Shown piece after piece: positions 27,278 through 35,160 of a stretch of 64,000 nt of DNA. The first letter of the stretch is position 1, and each line of letters starts with the position of its first letter. Made by a program: the position numbers and the translations under genes. Source of the DNA: an uncultured Acidobacteriia bacterium (lineage in GTDB: Bacteria > Acidobacteriota > Terriglobia > Bryobacterales > Bryobacteraceae); NCBI GenBank assembly GCA_903929755.1, contig CAIYVZ010000207.1:1-64000 (forward strand), read 5' to 3'. The notes under the pieces were generated by a model, which was not told where the DNA came from, did no database searches, and saw only the letters and a program-made list of their open reading frames with translations.

Positions 27278-29061
27278 CCCCCAACCTCACCACCCGCATC
27301 CTCTTCTTCACTGGCAAAGGCGGAGTCGGCAAAACCTCCCTCGCCTGCGCCACCGCCGTCTCCCTCGCCAGCGCCGGCAAACAAGTCCTGCTAGTCTCCA
27401 CCGACCCTGCCTCCAATCTCGACGAAGTCCTCGGCGTCCACCTCTCCAACGCCCCCACCGCCGTCCCGGGAGCAGAAGGCCTTTTCGCCCTGAATATCGA
27501 CCCCGAAGCCGCCGCCCGAGCCTACCGTGAACGCGTCATCGGCCCTTACCGCGACCTCCTCCCCGCGGCCGCCGTTGCCTCCATGGAAGAACAACTCTCC
27601 GGCGCCTGCACCGTCGAAATCGCCGCGTTCGACGAATTCACCAAACTCCTCGGCGATACCCAGGCCACCTCGGGCTACGCGCACATCATCTTCGACACCG
27701 CCCCCACCGGCCACACCCTCCGCCTCCTCCACCTGCCCGCCGCGTGGACCGGCTTCATGGCCAACAACACCACCGGAACCTCCTGTCTCGGCCCTCTCTC
27801 CGGTCTCGAAACGCAGAAATCGCTCTACGACGCCAGCCTCCACGCACTCACTGACCCCGCCACCACCACTCTCATCCTCGTCAGCCGCCCCAGCCGCGCC
27901 GCCCTCGCCGAAGCCAGCCGCACCAGCCTCGAACTCCTGCAAATGGGCGTCCGCAACCAGCGACTCTACCTCAATGGCGTCTTCACCGCCCAACTCCCCG
28001 CCGATCACGGCACTTACGACCCCGCAGCCCAGGCTCTCGAAGCCCGGGGCAGGGAAGCCCTCGCTTCCATGCCGCCCGCCCTCGCCGCGCTCCCCCGCAC
28101 CGAAGTCGCCCTCCTGTCCTACGCCCCCATGGGCCTCGCCAACCTGGCGCACGTCTTCAGCCCCATCCCTGCGCTGCCCGAAGCCTTCGCCGTTGAACCC
28201 GCCCACCCGTCCGATCAATCCCTCGCCGCGCTCATCGATAACCTCGAACGCCAGGGCAATGGAGTCATCATGACCATGGGTAAAGGCGGTGTCGGCAAGA
28301 CCACCCTCGCCGCCGCCATCGCCGTCGAACTCGCCCACCGCGGCCACAAAGTTCACCTCAGTACCACCGACCCCGCCGCCCACGTCGCAGCGACACTCGC
28401 CGGCGACGGCGATTCCAACAGTGCCGGTCTTGTGCCCAACCTCACCGTCTCCCGCATCGATCCCGCCGCCGAAACCCGCGACTATTCCCAGGCCGTCATC
28501 ACCAAAGCCTCGCCCCAACTCGACGCCGCCGCCATCGCGCTCCTCGAAGAGGATCTCCGCTCCCCCTGCACCGAAGAAATCGCCGTCTTCACCGCTTTCG
28601 CCCGCACCGTGGAAGAAGGCGAACGAGGCTTTGTCGTCCTCGACACCGCCCCCACTGGCCACACCATCCTCCTGCTCGACGCCGCCGAGGCCTACCATCG
28701 CGAAGTTACCCGCACATTAAGTGACCAGCCCGACTCCGTCCGCAATCTCCTCCCGCGTCTCAGAAATCCCAACTTCACCCGCGTCCTCCTCGTCACCCTC
28801 CCCGAAGCCACCCCCGTTCACGAAGCCGCCCACCTCCAGGCCGACCTCGCCCGCGCCGGCATCACCCCCTACGCCTGGATCGTCAACCAGACCTTCACCG
28901 GCCAGCCCTTCACTGACCCAACACTCATCAATCGGGGCCGCCGCGAACAACCCTTCATCACCGAAGTTCGCGACAAATTCGCCACCCGCATGGCCACCGT
29001 TCCCTGGCAGCCCTTCGAACCCACTGGCCCCGATCGCCTGAGGCAAATCGCACACGCATGA
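27274..29061 (+). CDS. arsA: ArsA arsenite-stimulated ATPase, two-domain
   Basis: A 595-residue tandem ATPase. Two P-loops are present, both GKGGVGKT (residues about 14-21 and about 333-340), and each half has the DTAPTGHT signal sequence. The metalloid-site Cys of ArsA are conserved: one in LSGACTVEIAAF and one in GTSCLGPL in the first half, one in RSPCTEEIAVF in the second. ArsA normally sits on the ArsB carrier and drives As(III)/Sb(III) efflux. Here no arsB or acr3 is in the operon and the next gene is an aquaporin. The ATG at 27274 lies in the overlap with arsD; the open frame extends upstream only by chance. Confidence 0.97.
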   Translation: MTPNLTTRILFFTGKGGVGKTSLACATAVSLASAGKQVLLVSTDPASNLDEVLGVHLSNAPTAVPGAEGLFALNIDPEAAARAYRERVIGPYRDLLPAAAVASMEEQLSGACTVEIAAFDEFTKLLGDTQATSGYAHIIFDTAPTGHTLRLLHLPAAWTGFMANNTTGTSCLGPLSGLETQKSLYDASLHALTDPATTTLILVSRPSRAALAEASRTSLELLQMGVRNQRLYLNGVFTAQLPADHGTYDPAAQALEARGREALASMPPALAALPRTEVALLSYAPMGLANLAHVFSPIPALPEAFAVEPAHPSDQSLAALIDNLERQGNGVIMTMGKGGVGKTTLAAAIAVELAHRGHKVHLSTTDPAAHVAATLAGDGDSNSAGLVPNLTVSRIDPAAETRDYSQAVITKASPQLDAAAIALLEEDLRSPCTEEIAVFTAFARTVEEGERGFVVLDTAPTGHTILLLDAAEAYHREVTRTLSDQPDSVRNLLPRLRNPNFTRVLLVTLPEATPVHEAAHLQADLARAGITPYAWIVNQTFTGQPFTDPTLINRGRREQPFITEVRDKFATRMATVPWQPFEPTGPDRLRQIAHA

Positions 29062-29738
29062 GCAAAATCATCCTGAAGAAGCTTGTCGCCGAATTCCTCG
29101 GCACCGCCCTCCTGTTAGCTACTGTAGTCGGCTCCGGCATCATGGGCGAGCGCCTCGCCGGAGGTAACGTAGCCATCGCGCTGCTGGCCAACACCCTCGC
29201 CACCGGAGCTATGCTCGTGGCCCTCATCCTCACCTTCGGCCCCATCTCCGGAGCCCACTTCAACCCAGCCGTCACCCTCGCCGCCGCAACCCAGCGTGGC
29301 CTCCCCTGGTCCGAAGTCCCCGGCTACCTCATCGCCCAAACTACCGGAGCTTTCCTCGGAGTCGCCACCGCGCACCTCATGTTCGGAGAACTCCTCTTCG
29401 CGGCCTCCACTCACATCCGCGCCGGCAACTCCCAACTCTTCAGCGAATTCATCGCCACCTTCGGCCTGCTCGCCATCATCTGGGGCGTCGCCCGCACGCG
29501 ACCCACCGCCGTCCCCTTCGCCGTCGGAACCTACATCACCGGAGCCTACTGGTTCACGGCCTCCACATCCTTTGCGAACCCGGCCGTCACCCTCGCCCGA
29601 GCCGCCACCAACACCTTCGCCGGAATCCGTCCGCAGGACGCCCCCGGCTTCATCGCCGCGCAGCTCGCCGGAGCCGCCGCCGCCACACTCCTCTTCCGCT
29701 GGCTCGTCCCGCCAACGGACCCCAAGGCCAACTCATGA
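29058..29738 (+). CDS. MIP-family aquaporin/aquaglyceroporin in the arsenic operon (AqpS-like)
   Basis: A 226-residue channel with six predicted membrane helices. The two pore motifs are intact: HFNPAVTLAAA in the first half and FANPAVTLARA in the second. Aquaglyceroporins conduct neutral arsenous acid, and AqpS in Sinorhizobium meliloti takes the place of ArsB within an ars operon. Here it sits between arsA and arsC with 4-base overlaps on both sides, which makes a role in arsenite exit very likely. Whether ArsA touches it is unknown. It has the length and motif order of a bacterial AqpZ/GlpF-type protein. The Arg of the selectivity filter follows the second NPA (NPAVTLAR). Confidence 0.93.
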   Translation: MSKIILKKLVAEFLGTALLLATVVGSGIMGERLAGGNVAIALLANTLATGAMLVALILTFGPISGAHFNPAVTLAAATQRGLPWSEVPGYLIAQTTGAFLGVATAHLMFGELLFAASTHIRAGNSQLFSEFIATFGLLAIIWGVARTRPTAVPFAVGTYITGAYWFTASTSFANPAVTLARAATNTFAGIRPQDAPGFIAAQLAGAAAATLLFRWLVPPTDPKANS

Positions 29739-30160
29739 CCCCCAAAAAACGAGTCCTCATTCTTTGCACCGGAAACTCCGCCCGAAGCCAAATGGCCGAA
29801 GGCCTCCTCCGCCACGACGCCGGGGACAAATTCGAAGTGGAAAGCGCCGGCGTAAAAGCCAGTCTGGTCCGCCCCGAAGCCATTGCCGCCATGGCTGAAC
29901 TCGGCATCGACCTTACCAGCCACCGCTCCAAAAACGTGACCGAATTCGAAGGCCAGCCTTTTGACTACGTCATCACCGTCTGCGATAACGCCAAAGAAAC
30001 CTGCCCCGTCTTTTTCAGTGACGCACAGCGGCTCCACAACACCTTCGAAGACCCGCCAGCTCCCGGAATCGGTACTCTCGAAGAACGTCTTGCCATCTTC
30101 CGTCGGGTCCGCGACGAACTCCGGGGCTGGCTTCGCTCCTTCGCCACCAGTAACCACTGA
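29735..30160 (+). CDS. arsC: arsenate reductase, low-molecular-weight phosphatase type (thioredoxin-linked)
   Basis: A 141-residue enzyme reducing arsenate to arsenite. The LMW-PTPase loop is LILCTGNSARSQMAEG, with nucleophile Cys11. The redox relay Cys are in VCDNAKETCPVF, and the loop Asp is in FEDPPAPG. This is the Staphylococcus aureus pI258 ArsC class, which uses thioredoxin, unlike the glutaredoxin class of enterobacteria. It overlaps the aquaporin gene by four bases and ends the operon. The arsenite it makes would leave through the aquaporin down its gradient. Confidence 0.96.
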   Translation: MTPKKRVLILCTGNSARSQMAEGLLRHDAGDKFEVESAGVKASLVRPEAIAAMAELGIDLTSHRSKNVTEFEGQPFDYVITVCDNAKETCPVFFSDAQRLHNTFEDPPAPGIGTLEERLAIFRRVRDELRGWLRSFATSNH

Positions 30161-30229
30161 GCTCGACTCAGCCATTGAGGCATGGAAGTGAACGTTCCTG
30201 GAGCGAAGCCCCACCTTCCCCGCCGCCGC

Positions 30230-31585
30230 TTACGCAGTCGGGAAGGGGAACAGATTACCGCGTCCCAGCAGCCAGTGGGGATCGAGTCGGCGCTTTACGT
30301 CCATCATGGCGGCCACGTGCTCGGGGGCGTACTGGAGGGCGAGCATGCCTGCCTTGCGCTTGCCCAGGCCATGCTCGGCGGAAACGGTGCCCCCCATCTC
30401 CACGGCTTTGGCGGCAAATTCTTTCAGTAACCCCGTGGCCGTCTCAGCCTGAGCCCCGCTCGCCGGCAGCATGTTCACGTGGACGTGGGCGTCTCCAATG
30501 TGCCCGTATACAACGTAGTTGCCGGGTAGCTCCTGTTCGAGGCGCTGCTGGTAGTAACGCAGCATGTCGCGATTGCGGCCAACCGGGACTGCGTAGTCGG
30601 TGCCCATCTTCATGAAGCCATGGCGGGTCACGAATTCGATCACGAGTTCGGGCAGGGAATGGCGAAATTTGCGGAAACGCTCGCGGTCGCGCGGTTCGGT
30701 GGAAAACCAGGAGGCTTCCGCCATGGCATGGGCGGCTTCCAGGCGTTCTTCCCAGCCCTCCAGCTCTTCACCTTCAATCAGGAGGGCAGCAGCCGCGCTG
30801 CGGGGAATATCGGGGAACCGGGCTCGCAGGAAATCCAGCGCGCTTTTACCCACGTACTCCAGCATGCGGAGGTTTCCGGTTTCGCGCCAGCTATCCACGG
30901 CATCCAGCGCGTTCTCGTCGGACGCGAAGAAGACGATGCCGCCGAAGAGTTCAGCCGGCAGCGGCAGCAGCTGGAGTTCGGCCTCCATCACCACCGCGAG
31001 CGTGCCCTCTGACCCGCAGATCAGGTCAATCCAGTCCATGTGGGGCTCCAGACGGTAACCCGCGGTGCATTTTCGGGTGTCCGGCAGGGGGACGAAAGGG
31101 ACCGCGAAGTCAACTTTGTCTCCTTTGTGGAATTCGGCGATTCGACCGTCCGCAAAAGCCACGCGAAGCGCCTGAACGTGGCGGCGGGTGCTGCCGAAGC
31201 GGAAACTACGGGAGCCGCTGGCGTTCGTGGAGATGGTACCTCCCACCGAGGCGGTGATTTCGGTAGGATCAGGGGCGTAGAACTGTTTGCCGGGGAGCGC
31301 GGCGTCACGCAGGGTCAGCAGCGGGACGGCCGCGCCCGCGATGGCCCGTCCCGAGTGGATTTCGAGGCGCCGGAACCGTTCCATGGAAATCACCCAGCCA
31401 CCCTGCGCCACGCGTCCGCCGGCCAGGCCCGTCCCGGCACCGGAGATAGTTACGGGCGTGCGGGTTGCGGTCGCTTCCGCAAGAACGGCGGAAAGCTCCG
31501 TTTCGTTTTCGGGGGTAAAGAGGCGCTCGGCATGGCCTTTATAGCCGGAAGCGTCAGAGAGGTAGTTTTCGAGGGCGGGGAGCAT
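30230..31585 (-). CDS. FAD-linked oxidase, glycolate/D-lactate oxidase GlcD-like
   Basis: A 451-residue flavoprotein of the VAO/PCMH family. FAD-binding blocks are TPVTISGAGTGLAGGRVAQ, DPTEITASVGGTISTNASGS and CGSEGTLAVVMEAEL. The C-terminal half carries VVYGHIGDAHVHVNMLPASG (metal-site His) and SAEHGLGKRKAGML. It oxidises a 2-hydroxy acid such as glycolate or D-lactate; which one cannot be told. No GlcE/GlcF partners are adjacent. It is convergent with arsC (69 bases between stops) and lies downstream of adk on the same strand, 12 bases apart. Confidence 0.9.
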   Translation of the reverse strand: MLPALENYLSDASGYKGHAERLFTPENETELSAVLAEATATRTPVTISGAGTGLAGGRVAQGGWVISMERFRRLEIHSGRAIAGAAVPLLTLRDAALPGKQFYAPDPTEITASVGGTISTNASGSRSFRFGSTRRHVQALRVAFADGRIAEFHKGDKVDFAVPFVPLPDTRKCTAGYRLEPHMDWIDLICGSEGTLAVVMEAELQLLPLPAELFGGIVFFASDENALDAVDSWRETGNLRMLEYVGKSALDFLRARFPDIPRSAAAALLIEGEELEGWEERLEAAHAMAEASWFSTEPRDRERFRKFRHSLPELVIEFVTRHGFMKMGTDYAVPVGRNRDMLRYYQQRLEQELPGNYVVYGHIGDAHVHVNMLPASGAQAETATGLLKEFAAKAVEMGGTVSAEHGLGKRKAGMLALQYAPEHVAAMMDVKRRLDPHWLLGRGNLFPFPTA

Positions 31586-31597
31586 AAACTCTCAGAC

Positions 31598-32287
31598 TTA
31601 GCCCTGCTGCCCGTTCCTGCTGCCCGCGCCTGCCGCGACGAAGGGTTCCAGGAAGTTGGTGATGGCTTCAAAAATGTACACGGGCGACCGGTCACCGGGG
31701 ATGTGGCAATAATTACCGTTGTAGTAATGGGCCAGCACGGGTTGAGTCTGGGCTTCATAGGCCCGCAGCCGTTCGCGAATCACTTCTTCGCGGTCGTCGT
31801 GGCGGACCACCAAAAACCCGCCGCAATCATCACAGCGACCGGGAGCGTGGGGGCGGCGCGAGAGGATGTTGAACATGGCACCGCACGTCTGGCACTGACG
31901 CCGGCAAATAATCCGGCTCACCAGAACTTCTGTGGGAACGTCGAGGTGGACCACAACGGGATCGGGCATCCCGAGCGCTCTGAGCTCCGTATCGAGGAAC
32001 TCCGCCTGCCCAATGGTTCGGGGATAGCCGTCGAGCATGAACCCATTCGTGCAGTCCGGTTTCTCGATTCGCTGTTTCACGATCCGGTTGATGATGTCAT
32101 CTCCCACCAGACCTCCGGCAGCGATGATGGACTTGGTCTCCAGCCCCAATGCGGTACCCGCCGATATTTCGCCACGCAGCATTTCGCCAGTGGAAATAGA
32201 CGGTATCGCCGAGGGCAGCCAGTCGATAATCATGCGACCCTGGGTACCTTTGCCGGAACCTGGGGGGCCAAAGAGGAGAATAACCAA
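31598..32287 (-). CDS. adk: adenylate kinase
   Basis: A 229-residue nucleoside monophosphate kinase: P-loop LFGPPGSGKGTQ, STGEMLRGEI, GFMLDGYPRTIGQAEFLD. The LID has the zinc-type Cys pattern CRRQCQTCGAMF plus CDDCGG. The C-terminus has a short non-conserved tail (AAGAGSRNGQQG). A typical adk sits in the ribosomal protein cluster after secY; this one is isolated, so it may be a second copy or a related UMP/CMP-type kinase. The RVxxRxxCRRC-like sequence here reads VSRIICRRQCQTCG, supporting adenylate kinase. Confidence 0.9.
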   Translation of the reverse strand: MVILLFGPPGSGKGTQGRMIIDWLPSAIPSISTGEMLRGEISAGTALGLETKSIIAAGGLVGDDIINRIVKQRIEKPDCTNGFMLDGYPRTIGQAEFLDTELRALGMPDPVVVHLDVPTEVLVSRIICRRQCQTCGAMFNILSRRPHAPGRCDDCGGFLVVRHDDREEVIRERLRAYEAQTQPVLAHYYNGNYCHIPGDRSPVYIFEAITNFLEPFVAAGAGSRNGQQG

Positions 32288-32381
32288 ACCTTTTCATCTT
32301 CCGTTAACATGCCAGGATGTGCAATCGAGGGGTAGCAATCGGGACCACAGGACCGATGCGGACCACACGATGAATCCTCGT

Positions 32382-32424
32382 TGTGTTCTGCTGATCGTGT
32401 GTTCTGCTGATCTTGTGTTCTGAT
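32382..32424. repeat. 16-bp tandem repeat upstream of the MDR gene
   Basis: Nearly three units of tgtgttctgctgatc plus one variable base, starting at 32382, 32398 and 32414 (last one partial). The array lies ten bases before the ATG of the oxidoreductase gene and includes its leader. Confidence 0.8.
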
Positions 32425-32433
32425 AGAAGGACT

Positions 32434-33441
32434 ATGACGAATCGTCGTGTCGTTCTTGCCTCGCGGCCCGAAGGGGAGCCGTCAGCGGCCAATTTTCGTT
32501 TGGAAACCACGGAAACCGGGGCGCTGCATGAGGGGGATGTGCTGCTGCGCACTCTCTATCTGTCGATTGACCCCTATATGCGGGGCCGGATGAGTGATGG
32601 GCCCTCCTATGCCGCTCCGGTTGCAATCGGCGAAGTGATGGTGGGCGCTACGGTTTGCGAGGTGGTTGAATCGCAGTTGCCGGGCCTTCAGCCGGGGCAA
32701 ATCGTCAGCGCTTTCACTGGCTGGCAGGAATACGCTGTTGTCCCAGGCCGTGGCTTGCGGAAACTGGAGCCGGAGAAAGGTCCCGTTTCGTTGGCTTTGG
32801 GGGTGCTGGGGATGCCCGGCCTCACCGCTTACACTGGCCTGCTCAATATTGGGGACCCCAAACAGGGCGAGACGGTGGTGGTCTCGGCTGCGGCGGGCGC
32901 GGTAGGGGCTGTCGTGGGCCAGATCGCGAAGCTGAAAGGCTGCCGCACAGTCGGCATCGCGGGCGGCCCGGAAAAGTGCCGCTATGTTGTTGAAGAATTG
33001 GGCTTTGACGCCTGCGTGGACCACCGGAGTCCAACTTTGTATGATGATCTCAAGGCCGCATGTCCGGCCGGCGTGGACGTCTACTTCGAGAATGTGGGGG
33101 GCAAAGTTCTGGAATCTGTCCTGCCCCGCATGAACGATTTCAGCCGGATGCCCGTTTGTGGTCTCATCTCCCAATACAACCAGACGGAACTGCCGCCGGG
33201 CCCGGACAGAACCGCCGTCTTGATGCGCGCCGTTCTTACCAGGCGCATTCGGATTCAGGGCTTTATCGTCCTGGACTATGCGAGCCAAATGTCGGATTTC
33301 CTGCGTGACGTCTCAGGCTGGCTCCGGGACGGCAAGATTCGCTACAAAGAAGACATTGTGGACGGGTTGGAAAATGCTCCCGAGGCCCTTTTCGGCGTGC
33401 TGCAGGGTCGTAATTTTGGGAAGATGCTCGTTCGCTTCTAA
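32434..33441 (+). CDS. MDR-family NADPH-dependent oxidoreductase (CurA/PTGR-like)
   Basis: A 335-residue zinc-free medium-chain reductase. Signatures are LRTLYLSIDPYMRGRMSD at the N-terminus, GLTAYTGLLNIGDPKQGETV, the nucleotide-binding VVSAAAGAVGAVVGQIAKL and YFENVGGKVLESVL. Relatives reduce enones such as curcumin or 15-keto-prostaglandins; the natural substrate is unknown. The ATG at 32434 follows AGAAGG and fits the family start better than an in-frame ATG 21 bases upstream inside the tandem repeat. hpt follows after 24 bases. Confidence 0.92.
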   Translation: MTNRRVVLASRPEGEPSAANFRLETTETGALHEGDVLLRTLYLSIDPYMRGRMSDGPSYAAPVAIGEVMVGATVCEVVESQLPGLQPGQIVSAFTGWQEYAVVPGRGLRKLEPEKGPVSLALGVLGMPGLTAYTGLLNIGDPKQGETVVVSAAAGAVGAVVGQIAKLKGCRTVGIAGGPEKCRYVVEELGFDACVDHRSPTLYDDLKAACPAGVDVYFENVGGKVLESVLPRMNDFSRMPVCGLISQYNQTELPPGPDRTAVLMRAVLTRRIRIQGFIVLDYASQMSDFLRDVSGWLRDGKIRYKEDIVDGLENAPEALFGVLQGRNFGKMLVRF

Positions 33442-33465
33442 GCCTCGTGCGTTTCTGAAAACCGT

Positions 33466-33987
33466 ATGTCACTGACAACACTCATCAGCGAAGAGCAGAT
33501 CCAAAATCGCGTCCGCGAAATCGGCGCGCAAATTAACCAGGACTATCCCGACGGTACGCTTTACCTGATCGGGATTCTGAAGGGCGCTTGCTTTTTCCTG
33601 GCCGACCTGGCGCGGACCATTGAACGCGACGCTTTTATCGACTTCATGGCGATTTCCAGCTACGGAGCCGAAAAGACTTCATCCGGCGAGGTCCGGATCG
33701 TCAAGGACATCGATATCTCGCTCGAAGGCGCCGATGTCCTCATCATTGAAGACATCATCGACAGCGGCGTGACGCTGAATTATCTGACCAACCTGCTGCT
33801 GGCCCGCAAACCCCGTTCCGTCCGCATCGCAGCCTTGCTCGATAAACCGGATCGCCGAAAACGCCACGTGGATGTCGCCTACGTCGGTTTCCGTATCCCG
33901 GACGAGTTCGTGGTCGGCTATGGCCTTGATTACGCAGAGCGGTACAGGAATCTGCGGGATGTCTGCATCCTCGACCCCGACGTATAG
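33466..33987 (+). CDS. hpt: hypoxanthine phosphoribosyltransferase
   Basis: A 173-residue purine salvage enzyme. The PRPP loop is VLIIEDIIDSGVTLNYL, the flexible loop region ISSYGAEKTSSGEVRI, and the N-terminus ISEEQIQNRVREIGAQI is typical. The C-terminal FRIPDEFVVGYGLDYAERYR completes the base pocket. It converts hypoxanthine and guanine to IMP and GMP. It is placed between an oxidoreductase and a ROK kinase, all on the same strand. Confidence 0.96.
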   Translation: MSLTTLISEEQIQNRVREIGAQINQDYPDGTLYLIGILKGACFFLADLARTIERDAFIDFMAISSYGAEKTSSGEVRIVKDIDISLEGADVLIIEDIIDSGVTLNYLTNLLLARKPRSVRIAALLDKPDRRKRHVDVAYVGFRIPDEFVVGYGLDYAERYRNLRDVCILDPDV

Positions 33988-34023
33988 GCTCCAAAGTAAT
34001 CTCCGGCCTGTTACGCTGGGGCT

Positions 34024-35052
34024 GTGAAAGTTGTTGCGGGCATTGATCTCGGCGGAACCGCCGTTAATTACACTTTTCTCGCCGGCGACGGTGCGGCGGG
34101 CGGCGAACGCTTCCTCATTGACGGGCTGTGTGAGTACCCGGCGCTGTCTCGCGAAGGTCCCGCGGTCTGTCTAAAGCAGATTGAAGACGGTCTGGCGATC
34201 GCGGCACAGAGCGCTGGCGTCCGGCTGGAAGATATTGCGGTCGTTGGTCTGGATACCCCGGGTCCGGCCAGCGCGAGCGGGGTTCTGAGCGCACGAGGTT
34301 CCACCAATTTCGTCCATGCGGACTGGAGCGGTTTTGATATTCGCGCTGCTCTGGAGGCACGCCTTGGTAAGCCGGTTACCTACCTCAATGACGGCAATGC
34401 GGGCGCGCTTTGGGGCCATTTCGTTCTTTTCGGTGCGAAAAATACCGCCACTTCGGTTTCCGCCATCATCGGGACTGGGCTCGGCGGTGGTGTCATTGTT
34501 GAGGGCGCAACGGTAATTCGAGGTCGTAAGGGCTTCGGCGGGGAACTGGGGCACGTGCTGATCCCGTACCAAAGCATCGCGGATACCGAAGGTCTGCGGC
34601 CGGAGTGCAATTGCGGCCGCATGGGTGATCTGGAAGCGCTGTGTTCCCTGACTGCGATTGAAAAATCATTGCTCCCGTACTTTCTGGGCCGCTTTCCAAG
34701 CCATGAACTGGCAGCCGTGGGCGACTTGCGGAAAGCCTCGAAGCTGGTGCGGGGTCTGGCGGAGCGGGGAGATACCATGTGCCGGGAGATTTTCCGGGTT
34801 CAGGCCCACGCCCTGGGACTTTTCTTCGACGAGATGATCAACACGTTTGATCCCGACGCCCTGATTGTGGGCGGCGGCGCGATTGAGACTTCCGGCGATT
34901 TCCAGACATGGTTCGTGGCGGAGATTCGCCACGGCATGCCCGGCCAGCGGGCGGAGCAGGCCGATATCCCGATCCATATTATGCCCAATGGCGATACCGC
35001 GGGCGCGCGCGGGGCTGCCATTGAAGCTCTGCGGTATGCCCGGACTCTTTGA
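34024..35052 (+). CDS. ROK-family sugar kinase
   Basis: A 342-residue ROK kinase starting at GTG 34024. The ATP motif VAGIDLGGTAVNYTFL, catalytic Asp region VTYLNDGNAGALWG and GTGLGGGVIVEG are present. The usual ROK zinc signature CxCGxxGCxE is here CNCGRMGDLE, so one Cys is replaced by Asp. The likely role is glucokinase or a related hexose kinase, substrate uncertain. It is convergent with the downstream histidine kinase gene; a weak terminator lies between. Confidence 0.87.
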   Translation: MKVVAGIDLGGTAVNYTFLAGDGAAGGERFLIDGLCEYPALSREGPAVCLKQIEDGLAIAAQSAGVRLEDIAVVGLDTPGPASASGVLSARGSTNFVHADWSGFDIRAALEARLGKPVTYLNDGNAGALWGHFVLFGAKNTATSVSAIIGTGLGGGVIVEGATVIRGRKGFGGELGHVLIPYQSIADTEGLRPECNCGRMGDLEALCSLTAIEKSLLPYFLGRFPSHELAAVGDLRKASKLVRGLAERGDTMCREIFRVQAHALGLFFDEMINTFDPDALIVGGGAIETSGDFQTWFVAEIRHGMPGQRAEQADIPIHIMPNGDTAGARGAAIEALRYARTL

Positions 35053-35060
35053 CGCGGGGT

Positions 35061-35086
35061 AGGGCAGGCACTTTTGCCCTCGTTTT
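35061..35086 (+). terminator. weak terminator after the ROK gene
   Basis: A 6-bp stem (agggca at 35061-35066, tgccct at 35075-35080) followed by cgtttt. Short but suitably placed after the ROK stop, between convergent genes. Confidence 0.4.
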
Positions 35087-35160
35087 CAGCCTCCCGGCAA
35101 AGACTTCCCCCCATGCCGCTCACCTCCATGTGCCGGGTACGGACGTGGGCTTGTGCCGAG

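Noticed and set aside
27391-28698. 435-codon antisense frame over arsA
   Set aside because: Gly/Glu-rich shadow of arsA; both ATPase halves are clear on the plus strand.
31040-32335. 431-codon plus-strand frame opposite the flavoprotein and adenylate kinase genes
   Set aside because: It spans two well-supported minus-strand genes and has no recognisable motif.
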